A stretch of 64,000 bases of DNA from Roridomyces roridus (Eukaryota; Basidiomycota; Agaricomycetes; Agaricales; Mycenaceae), in NCBI GenBank assembly GCA_029378245.1, contig JARKIF010000088.1, forward strand, positions 62,001 through 126,000, written 5' to 3'. Position 1 is the first letter of the stretch. Each line of letters opens with the position of its first letter. Of the stretch, positions 55,594-64,000 are shown one piece after another. Below the pieces are notes generated by a model. It was not told the origin of the DNA. It ran no database searches and worked only from the letters and a program-made list of their open reading frames with translations. The position numbers and the translations under genes are program-made.

Positions 55594-56847
55594 CTACTGG
55601 GTATAATTCGGCGGCAAATCAGCACGCGTACTAATAGCCGCCTCGAGCTGCGCCACGCGTTCCGCCATAACGCGGAGCTGCATCTCAGTTGCAGGATCCG
55701 GGCGCGAAGGACGCGACCCGCTCGACCCGCCGTCGGCACTGGTGCTTGTCGGGACGCTGGTACCAGCGCCCGTGCCACTCCCACTGGCACTCGCGGAGAA
55801 AGACGTGCTGGGCCTATGTTGGGTGTTATTCCACATCAACGACCCAACGTCGATGTGTGGTTCTTTGTCAGGAACGCGGGACAGGCCTGTAGCTGAAGAC
55901 AAAGGAAGCGACGAGGTGGATCCTAAGCCCGACTTTTCCCACATTGCAACCTGCGACGCCACCACCGCCTGCGGGATGGGCCGGTCGAGAGTAAGCGTCG
56001 AGCCCTGGTGTGTCTGCTCCATCCTCTCAGCAACAGGGGGAGTGCCAGCTGGAACTGGGGAAGGAGAGGTTGCTGGAGGTACACGTTCGACACGGAGCCG
56101 GAAACGCCCGCGCATACACCATAGGGTCAGTGCGATGAGTGCAAGAGCAACTAGCCCGCCGACGACGCCGCCTGCGATGGCTGCCGTCGCCGTTGAGTGT
56201 GGTGCGGCTGAGGTTTCGCCGGGCTTGGCACTGGAGAAAGCGCTGGGGATAGAGATGGACGTCCTGGATGCAGACGAGGGGCCTACTGCACGTGAGTAGA
56301 AACATCAGAATTCTTATGTTGTATTGCGCACCTGAAGTCGGAGATGATATTGATAACGAGGATGTGATGTCAGGCGGAGTGGGGATTGGATTGGAAAAGA
56401 CCATGCTCGCAGTCGAGGGGTCTTCAGGGACTGTGGATGCTATCGACCGCGGATAAGAACAACATTGGGAATTGCAGACTTCATTACACACCTCCAGCAT
56501 CTTGTCTTGGATCGAGGAGAGAATCTAGTCACATCAGACTCGGAGGCCGGGCAATTAGCAAGGGAGCGACCCACGAGTGGCTATGGCGCACTGCGCACCA
56601 AGGAACATCTGTGCGTTGGGGAGGTCGTTCGGACAAGCTGAAGACACACAGTCCACGACGGCCACGACGAATCTCTCGCTGAGGCACAGACAGGCGCCAT
56701 CCCTGTATCGACGAATTAATCAAGTAGCGCCAGCTCAGCCAGCGTAGGAACGTACGAAGGGTTGCAGTTCGTGACCTCAAAATCGTTGCTCGCACCAGCG
56801 CACTTCTGGACGCACGGTGAAGAAGCGGTGGTGCGGTCGGAAGGCAT
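55594..56847 (-). CDS. Family B-like surface protein B10 with Cys-rich outer part
   Basis: ATG 56847 begins a short exon (MPSDRTTASSPCVQKCAGAS) that ends at a GTACGT donor (56755). A later exon reads MLEVCNEVCNSQCCSYP and a Ser/Thr/Pro stalk, spliced by a small GTGCGC intron (about 56330-56286) to GPSSASRTSISIPSAFS. The helix is AIAGGVVGGLVALALIALTL, then MRGRFRLRVER, STLTLDRPIPQAVVASQ, a modified MWEKS box, a Ser/Gly stretch, RVAQLEAAISTR and LPPNYTQ at the end. The junction between the first and second exon is not resolved. The Cys pattern (CxxxC... CxxxCxxxCC) differs from the Kre9-like members, so this is another ectodomain on the same tail. Confidence 0.6.
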
Positions 56848-58165
56848 CTTGCTCTGGGAGAAGATGTGGGGTGGTGGCTATAGCGAGTGAATAAGTGGAG
56901 GCAAGGCCGTGCAATCATCCAATTTTGGTGAGACGCCAACCACCTGCAATTTAGTGGTGATGGACTGTTCATCTCCCTAGAGATTGGCGCTCAGTTGCGG
57001 GAGTAAATCAAACGGGCTGTACGAGGCTCCGGGCGTGCTATAACCGTTAGTGTGGATGCATAGATACGAGCTGAACCGAGGTGGAAAAACGGTACTAGTA
57101 CTTGTGTACAATGCTTCCGGAGCAGCAAAGAGATTTCGAGAAAGAAAGGAGTGCGAATCTGTCGGCTCTCGATCCAACGCATTTCAGGCGAGGGGGGTAT
57201 CGTACGCAGGAAAGCATTTGGGAGAGGTGTAGGGTCCTGGCTTTGTTGATTTCGTGCAATCAGCGACCGGAAAGCCGCAATGTAGGACAGGGATCAAGAG
57301 AGCTGTCGAGGTGGGGACCAGCGTCTGGATGGGTGGAGTAAATACGCCGAGGGACAGAATCGGCGAGGAAGCTCAAGCAAGATCATCTGATTTGAACGTA
57401 AAGGAACTGTGAAGGCACTGCGGAAACTTGGTGGAACAGAACCTAGTCCGAGCTTGTACTAAGCGGATCGAGACCTTCGGACGCTGCAGAAGGTTGAGTT
57501 GGCTACGATTGGCTTGGTCAGCTCGGTTGAGTGTTCTCGATAGGTGTCCATCGAGTAGGGCGCCGGCCAAATCAAGTGCTGGCGGTGAAAGCAAAGATTT
57601 ACAGCGTTACATGTCACGAGCGTCACCCATCATCACGCGTGACGATGCTTACCCTCCACGCTCACCATCGCTGGCGTCGCGGCCTCTCCTGGGTCCATCG
57701 AGCTCCTGAACACTGTGGGAACTTGTGAAGGCCATTCAAAAGTCTCCATCGACCATGTTCTCCCGCAGCAAGAGGCCGGTTAAAGCGATGTTTTTCAGCT
57801 GGCGACTTCCACGTGAGCGCCTCGCAACTCTACTCAACTGTACCGCGTCTCAAACTCTCGCAGCCGACCCTCGTCGTCCCATTGTCCCCTCGCCGCCCTC
57901 CGCTGACACAGCCTCGAAAAAACACGCGCACTGATATGACATCTGCCATCACCGGTTTCACCCACTGTTCCCGGGCAACCTCTTTGTTCCCTGAGCCACT
58001 CGACCACATGGAGACACCCTCAACACCTTCCATACACGGCTCTTTCCCACCAATCCAATCCGCTTAGCGCGCATGGGCCGCCACTCGCCAAATCGTCCCA
58101 AACACTTGACTTTCATGGTATTTCTCCCAACCAATCCATCAGCCCTCGCCTATTTTTTTTTCTGC
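56848..58165 (+). other. Spacer upstream of the C2H2 gene
   Basis: No supported frame or repeat was recognised in this 1.3 kb, which lies between two divergent genes and should hold their promoters. Pyrimidine-rich DNA precedes the TATA box at 58166. Confidence 0.5.
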
Positions 58166-58171
58166 TATAAA
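58166..58171 (+). promoter_or_regulatory. TATA box of the C2H2 gene
   Basis: TATAAA preceded by a T/C-rich tract lies 109 nt upstream of the ATG at 58275, with no ATG-started frame of note between. Confidence 0.5.
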
Positions 58172-58274
58172 GCGGGGTGGATTGGGGCGATGGGAGACAC
58201 GCTTGGAAGCCCCCCGCTCCCTCAAAGCAACGCTCAGCTCCTCCCGCCCCCTCCGATATACCGATATCATCGTC

Positions 58275-59341
58275 ATGCCTCGAGTGGCTACCACCTCTAC
58301 CCTCCGCCCGCGTAAAGCGCCTGTCGTAAGTCTTTATATCCCATCTCGGAAATGACGCTGATTCATTCCTTTCAGAGTGGCAAGCGCCCTCCGTACCCGC
58401 CGCGCGAGTTTCAATGCTCCTCCGTCGGTTGTCCCTGGAGCTATACTCGTCCGTTCGACCTGAAGCGGCACATGAATACCCACCTCTCGCCTGAGGAGAA
58501 GAACCTCAAGTGAGTTGCTACCACTCTTCTCGTGGCTCTTGATGACTGAACGCGTTTAAAGGATGTTCAAATGCGAAGTTCCGCGCTGCCGCTTCAAGAC
58601 GTTGCAGAAGTCGAATTTGGAGACGCATATAAATGCGAGGCAGTGCGTCCTCTTCCCTTCCATGCCCCCTCTGCCAGGCTGACAGATCTCTTGTAGCACT
58701 GGCGAGAAACCGCACGTCTGCCCGTGTGGTCAGTTCAGGACCGCCGATCCGTCGACCTTGTACAAGCACATGCGCGATATGCACCAGTACAGGCCTACAG
58801 CGCCCCGCGCCGCAAGTCGAGGTCGCCTAGCGTCCTTAGCCCTGCGTCATTCCCTTCCACCGACTTGGAAGCGTTCGAGTCTCCATCTCCACCATGTTTG
58901 TCAATGGACATGGGTATCGACGTGGATAACCTCCCGCTCGATGCTTTCGCGGATTACTTCCCCCCGTCCTTCTCCTCCTCCTCCGCCACTTCCTCTTGCG
59001 AGTCTTGGCTCGAGGACCTCATTTGCATTCCACCGCGATCCCCGACCCCGACGCCCGACGTTGATGCCCCGGCGACGCTCCACCCCGCCGCCGAGCAGGC
59101 AGTCTTCACGCCCGAGCTCGTCGGTGCCTCGTATGCAAGCTGGTGGCCTTCCCCTCCCTCCTCCTCGCTCTCGGAACTGGAACCCGAGCCCCAATACATG
59201 TACGAGCGCCTCCCGTGGACGATGGGCCCGTCACATCCCTATGTCCCATGCGCCGCAGGAGGAGTTTCCAGGTCGAGTGGGATGGTGTCTACGCTTCCGC
59301 TGAGGGTGTGGGCGAGCTATATTCTTATTTCTTATTCTTAA
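58275..59341 (+). CDS. C2H2 zinc-finger transcription factor
   Basis: The exons are 58275-58325, 58376-58509, 58562-58642, 58697-58786 and 58840 (or 58831)-59341. Finger 1: CSSVGCPWSYTRPFDLKRHM then NTH. Finger 2: CEVPRCRFKTLQKSNLETHI then NARH. A classical linker TGEKPHVC leads to finger 3: CPCGQFRTADPSTLYKHM then RDMH. The fourth intron (GTACAG donor) ends at one of two in-frame acceptors 9 nt apart, giving 53 or 44 nt; without it the frame after finger 3 would change. The C-terminal part has acidic/Ser segments (DMGIDVDNLPLDAFADYFPP, SCESWLEDL, ELEPEPQ), likely an activation domain. Product about 270-290 aa, nuclear. Targets are unknown. Confidence 0.75.
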
Positions 59342-59574
59342 ACTGTGTATCTTCATTTTTCCTTGGGTTCTCCCTCGTACGACTAGTAGTGGGTTCTCTT
59401 TCTGTATCTGTGTTTGTATTTTTCAATGGGATTTACGGGGACGAGGGTGGTTTTTGTATCTATTCTTCGTGTGGAATCACCCAGGCCGAGCTGCTGAGTT
59501 CCGAATCATTACTAGGAGCAGGCTGACCTGCTGAACTTCGGGTCGAAAGTTGAAAACAAAAAAGCCGCAGTCTG

Positions 59575-59830
59575 GAAGGATAACATGCCCCCGAATCGAA
59601 CGAGGTGATACCCTTTGCTCCAATGTGGGAGACGACAGTATCAACCCACACTTTCTCTGTAGTTTGTAAACGGACTCGATCGGAGTCGATGTTGGAGATT
59701 CCATGCGGATACTCTGTCGGTGAACTGACTGCTTGATGTCGAAGCGCAAAAAAAACGGTATATTGTCGCCCCAGAACATGCTCTCGAGTCGAACGAAGTG
59801 ACAGGCTTTACTCTCCTGACCACGCCAGTA
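59575..59830 (-). repeat. Two tandem tRNA-derived SINE fragments
   Basis: Two related blocks (about 59575-59650 and 59765-59830) contain AACATGC, then CGA[A/G]TCGAACGA[G/A]GTGA, CTTT-CTCC and a TATTCAA/TATCAACC end. On the minus strand the core is CTCGTTCGATTCGGG, a good T-arm hairpin, and TGGGTTGATACTG resembles an A box. They lie in the 3' spacer of the C2H2 gene. Confidence 0.5.
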
Positions 59831-59831
59831 T

Positions 59832-60509
59832 TCAATCCATATACCCTCCGTCCCTCAACTCCTTCAAAGCCTTGTCCCTCTCATCGCGCTGCTCCACCCC
59901 GCCCGGGAACGACCACGTCCAAACACCGTCCTCATCCTCACCCGTCTCCTCATCCACATAATCCTCAAATCCCATATTCGCAATATCCAAATTTGCAGTC
60001 ATACCCCACGTCTTTTCGAACGGGGCTCGACAAGCACGGAAGACGTCCGTGTGGCCTATAGGGTTGCCCTCCTCGTCCTCTGTCGGGTCGTAGAATCGCT
60101 CGCAGACGAGCCAGGTCGCGGTAGCAAATCCATTTTCGTCGATGACGAGCCAGGTGTACGGGGAGATGTCGAGCGCTTCCAGCGCCGCCTCGTTTGCGCG
60201 GATGAAGGTGTTGATCTGTGCGAGGGATTCCAATGTACTGTTGCTGCAGGCAAAGTCGTTCGGCGGAAACTCCGTTATTGGGAGTTTGGTGGTGGAGGGC
60301 TGGAGCCTGGGAGGATGGCAAGGTTTCGGAGTGAAGCAGGACCCATCGGCTGTCTTCGGGGTAGTCCCGAATTCAAAGTCTTGGATCAGAAGGAGGGCAC
60401 GATTGAGCGCCTATTGCTTCGCAGTGAGTTGGCATACTTTCACCGGGACCTGAAGCACCTTGAGTGGAACGCTCTTGGCGGTGATGAGGACGGGCCAGCG
60501 GCTGGCCAT
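59832..60509 (-). CDS. Hypothetical protein, two exons
   Basis: ATG 60509 starts exon 1 (to 60459, MASRWPVLITAKSVPLK). A 48-nt intron with a GTGCTT donor and AATAG acceptor leads to exon 2 (60410-59832). The joined frame has 210 codons (209 aa). Exon 2 reads ALNRALLLIQDFEFGTTPKT, then FPPNDFACSNSTLESLAQIN, ALDISPYTWLVIDENGFATA, CERFYDPTEDEEGN, FEKTWGMTANLDIANMGFED and an acidic stretch before WTWSFPGG. No signal peptide, membrane helix or known motif is visible. Composition and length suggest a real, soluble protein of unknown function. Confidence 0.6.
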
Positions 60510-60866
60510 GGTGGTGAGATGCAAAGAGTGGTGCTAGTTGCACAGCCCTATGATGGGCGCCGAGAGCCGTTGAGATGCCGGTACTTATCGATTGGGCCGG
60601 CACGGTCGGCACCGCGATTCACCGGATACAACCACGGGTCCACGTCCCCTTGTTCTTACCAGTCCATGGGGCCAATGGACCCCTTACGATTCACTTTATA
60701 TCTGATTCGGGTGATCTCGTTCGAGTCGAGTTTAGGGTATAGGCGATAATATGAATGAATCTTGTGCGTTCTTTTTTCGCACCTTCGAACCACGATACTT
60801 ACTTTGATTTACCAGTATAAACGACGGTCGACATCACCATGGGTTCCAACAAGATCACAGTTTGAA

Positions 60867-62461
60867 TCAAAATTCCTCGGCATCCGAGTCCTCGTCTACC
60901 TCTCCTCTCCTCCTCTCCTCCTCATCCGGTGCGCTCGACTGGCCCGAGGATTCGCCATCGTAATCTGCATCATCAAAGGTGTCGCCACCATAATAGTCCA
61001 TCGGAGCACGCGACGCCTGGATGCCTCTTTCCCTGAGATACTCAAGATCTTCGCTGAAATCTTCGTCACCCCCGACTCCGACTGCGACCCTGATTCCCAT
61101 TCCAATCCGTGGTGAAAGTACAGAACCACAGTTTCCAGCACGGAAGACGATGCAGGCTCGCAGCGAGACTTGAGCATATCCACGCATCGGCGAGATTCGT
61201 CGAGGATTGTGCGCAGCTGCGGCACCAACACTTGATTGTTGCCAGAGTGCATGTCCATCCGTTGCAGTAAGGGAACAACTGCGTTGTCGTGAGCTACACG
61301 AATTCCACCGTACGTCATCCAACGCAGTTCCAACGTGTCCAACTCGGGGAACATCTCAAGAACTGCGATCATCTTGTCTACTTGGTTGAAAAACTGGGCC
61401 AGCCGTAGACGCAGCCGACGTAACTTGAACGCCGATCTCGCGTGGAAGTCGATGAAAGCCTGGGCAGGCCAGCAGTCGATGTAATCGTCGGGGGATGTCG
61501 TGACGGTCAAATCCTGGAGGTTCGGCGTGATGAGGAAGTTCCAAGGGAAAGGATCCATGACACAGAAGGTAAGGTCGAGGACGCGCAAGTTCGGTAACGT
61601 TACGGGCGGCAAACTCATGCCTCGGCCGTAGTCGTCAAACCAAATTCGGCATTCAACGAGCTGTTTTGTGTACATAAGTAATGAGTACTTCATTTCGGGC
61701 GCTGAGCCAATCAATAACACCTGGGAGGACAAGGACAAGATCGGGATGAGGGCCCAGTGGGGTATCCATGCGTTCACAACATTGAGGACGGTCAACTGTG
61801 CAAACGGCGGGTTCCATGCCTCGTGGCCAAAGACGGGAGCTTGGCGTAGATGCCATCCCGAACTAAGCGGATGTCCTAGTGAGAACTCTGACAACGACGG
61901 TGCATCGGCAATGATACCCCTTCCATCTGCCGACTCCATATTTTTCGCAGGCACGATCGCGTTGAATTTGATCAGGGAGTGAAAAGGCAACGGGTTCATC
62001 GCATTGAGTCGAGCCACGGTGTCGTGGTGCAGGTCGAGCGTGAGGGACCCTATGCGAGTAGCATGCGGCCGCAAAAGATCATACAAGCGGTGGCATCGCC
62101 CAGTCCGCGCCGCACTTTAACAGAAAATGTGACGGTGGACTGTGCTGTTGGCATAGCCGCTGGACACAATGGGTCAAGCAAGCCCGGAGCCGGTCGACCT
62201 GTAGCTCGGCCAGCGGGCGCAACTTGATGACGAAGTGCTTCCAGAGATGTGCCATGTGTCGACTGTGCAGGATGGCCCGCCAAAGTGCGCAGACTTGTGA
62301 AAACAGGAGGATGGAGGGATATCGATCTGTTGGTCGTTGCGATGCTGCGTTGGGGGAAGATGGATTGAAATGAGGGAAATATCGGAGAAGAAAATCTCCA
62401 GGATAGCTGAATGAATTTCGGCGGGCAATCCGCCGGGCGGGGAGAGCGAGGAGGAAGCCAT
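60867..62461 (-). pseudogene. F-box/LRR-like gene with frame breaks
   Basis: ATG 62461 gives MASSSLSPPGGLPAEIHSAI and LEIFFSDISLISIHLPP, an F-box start. The expected continuation (YPSILLFSQVCALWRAILHS) is in the next frame. Another frame change near 62100 is needed to reach LYDLLRPHATRIGSLTLDLH and the long LRR-like part (LPNLRVLDLTFCVMD, LTVLNVVNAWIPHW, MFPELDTLELRWMTY). A third, at a G5 run near 61090, leads to the acidic end (GVGGDEDFSEDLEYLRERGI to DEDSDAEEF) at 60867. No introns of normal size explain the first two shifts. It is either a recent pseudogene or affected by base errors. Confidence 0.6.
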
Positions 62462-62982
62462 AGTGACGCCGCCCTGAAGGAGCCGCGTTAGATATAGTCG
62501 TCGAGTCCAATAGACAGGTGGATACGATAAGCCCCACCGGAAATGAAGTCGTATCTCCCACGGACAAAGAGCATTGATGCCGACCATCAGCCGGGAGATT
62601 ACGATCTCCGTCCAATTGTTCTTTGCAGAGACACAAAGACATTGCGGCTTCTGCGAGGCTACAGTCACAGCAAAAACTTCCATAAAACAAACGGGCAGTT
62701 TTTGATAAAGACAGCTATTCTTTGTTAATCACAGTCAAACCAGTGGAAAGCAGTCCTCTCCCTGCCGAGCAGAAGGCATTTGTGAAAGGATATCATTATC
62801 ATCCCCTTTGGACCGGGGAGAAAGAACTCCGTATGGAGGTCATGCTCGAGATTGGAAATCGTGCTGTGACCGTATAAAAATACTGGACTTTCACAGAATT
62901 AATTAGTCAAGGTCGGGCATCGAACCCTGTTCACTGCAACACGCACCGAGGGAGTCCGAGGAAAGACCGGCGGGCTCATCTG

Positions 62983-63285
62983 TTGCTTCAGACTGTTTGT
63001 CATCACATTCGAAATCCCGGAAGATATCTTGGCAGAAGTGCGATGGACTTTCTCGAGAAGTGGTATCGGCAACAGGCGGCTGAATTCTGTGCCCTGATGT
63101 GGGACTTGCCAGCGTGCGAGAACCACAAGATCCGCAATCAGTTGAAGACGTATCGTCTTCAGGCGGGCATTGCGGATTGGGTGACTGCGAGTTATGAGTG
63201 GAGCCTGGGAAACGGCAGGTACTTTCCTGGGAACGAGGATCTTGTCAAGGAGGGCGGAGCAGTACCGGTGTTGAAGAAGGAGTGA
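62983..63285 (+). pseudogene. Terpene-synthase-like C-terminal fragment
   Basis: A 100-codon frame reads AMDFLEKWYRQQAAEFCALM, NHKIRNQLKTYRLQAGIADW and VTASYEWSLGNGRYFPGN, ending LKKE. The pattern Y..GI.DWV....EWS....RYF resembles the C-terminal helices of fungal sesquiterpene synthases. The DDxxD and NSE motifs and the rest of the fold are not found upstream. I read it as a relic exon; the family assignment is by pattern only. Confidence 0.45.
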
Positions 63286-63439
63286 TACCATGTTGAGTTG
63301 TTTAGAAATCAATGGCGCTGCGTAACGATCAGAGACCGCACTGCGCAACGGCAGAGTCCATGTGGCTCGTGAGCGCAGAAATAAGCATGTCCCGTCGATA
63401 CTACCTCAAACTCGATGCACCGACAGTAGCTTGCCCTGT

Positions 63440-63990
63440 TGACCTCGTTCGAGTCGAGCTCGGGGTAATGCGTGAAAACTGCAGCTTTTGTCTCTAGAAT
63501 CGTTTGACACTGAGGTCTCGACACGCTGATGGTGTGTTGGAACGAGGCCTAAGGCCGGTGGCTCGTTCGATTCGAGCGCTGAGTCCATGAGTAAAAATGA
63601 GAGAGACTTTTTTGGGTCTGGAATTTTCCTGGTTCCACTCGGGCTAGGTTTGATGCCGAGGTGCCGTATTGATAACTTACGAATGAGAATGCCTGACAGA
63701 AAGCCTCACTCGAACCACTTCGCCGCCATCCGTTCTCAAGGCAACGGTGCCCCAGGTCTCGACTGACACCGCTACGATTCTTTCGCTCGTTTGACCCGAG
63801 CCGGGCATTTCGCGATGCGAGTTGGATGCGAGACGAATTTTTGGCTCATCTGATTTCAAGCGAGTCAGAATTTTCAGTCTGGTTTTGGGATTGGGGCTGG
63901 GGTCACACTTGAACCGCTTCACCGGTCTTGATTCACGCACCCAGAATTCCGATTTCCTAGCTACCGTCTTTCGCTCGTTCGACTCGAGCC
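63440..63990 (+). repeat. Four tRNA-derived SINE cores
   Basis: CTCGTTCGANTCGAG or a close variant occurs at 63444-63458, 63562-63576, 63786-63800 (CTCGTTTGACCCGAG) and 63974-63988. Each is a perfect or near-perfect tRNA T-arm hairpin with a B-box loop. A fifth core is at 60716-60730. Spacings of about 118, 224 and 188 nt and shared GTTTTCAGNCGAG-poor flanks suggest clustered SINE copies or fragments. No complete tRNA can be folded. Confidence 0.55.
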
Positions 63991-64000
63991 AGGGTGTTGA

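Noticed and set aside
59590..59660. Possible tRNA gene on the minus strand
   Set aside because: The T-arm pairs well, but the acceptor stem has no 5' partner and the anticodon arm is irregular.

Overview
The window looks like genomic DNA of a mushroom-forming basidiomycete (Agaricomycete). The evidence is short GT-AG introns of about 45 to 65 nt, F-box genes, a fungal Zn2Cys6 regulator, a non-LTR retrotransposon with an RNase H region, and many proline- and serine-rich surface proteins. I cannot name the species. Exon structures were read by eye from splice signals and from comparison of paralogs inside the window.

Layout. 1-6.5 kb: tRNA-like repeats and one proline-rich protein. 6.9-22.8 kb: four paralogs of a seven-transmembrane protein (one truncated), an F-box gene broken by nested transposons, a small Zn2Cys6 regulator, and the first two single-pass surface proteins. 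23-43 kb: more single-pass surface proteins, mostly in head-to-head pairs, a segmental duplication of such a pair, two nested LINEs, an aspartic protease relic and a retroelement-like block. 42-57 kb: further paralogs of the second surface family, a secreted phosphoesterase, and a hAT-like element 23 nt upstream of one start codon. 58-64 kb: a C2H2 zinc-finger regulator, an unknown conserved-looking protein, a frameshifted F-box/LRR-like gene, a terpene-synthase-like relic and tRNA-derived repeats.

Main biological theme. Two families of single-pass membrane proteins fill the window. Family A (A1-A5) has a Ser/Thr/Pro-rich outer part, one membrane helix, an Arg cluster and a tail ending in PPxY or LPxY followed by a proline motif. 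Family B (B1-B10) has, where complete, a Kre9/Knh1-like outer domain, a Ser/Pro stalk, a GGxxGG-type helix, a tail with a MLEKAN box and a short amphipathic helix, and an almost C-terminal LPP[N/D/G]Y. PPxY motifs bind WW domains such as those of Rsp5/Nedd4 ubiquitin ligases, so I infer a set of cell-surface sensors or wall proteins whose turnover is controlled by ubiquitination. Several members are dead or dying (nonsense codons, frameshifts, deletions, insertions), as in birth-and-death gene evolution.

Mobile DNA. Six terminal-inverted-repeat elements can be delimited to the base by target-site duplications: four hAT-like (8-bp TSD), one CACTA-like (3-bp TSD) and one mariner/pogo-like (TA). 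Two nested LINEs also have clear target-site duplications. In two cases removing the element restores an open frame exactly.
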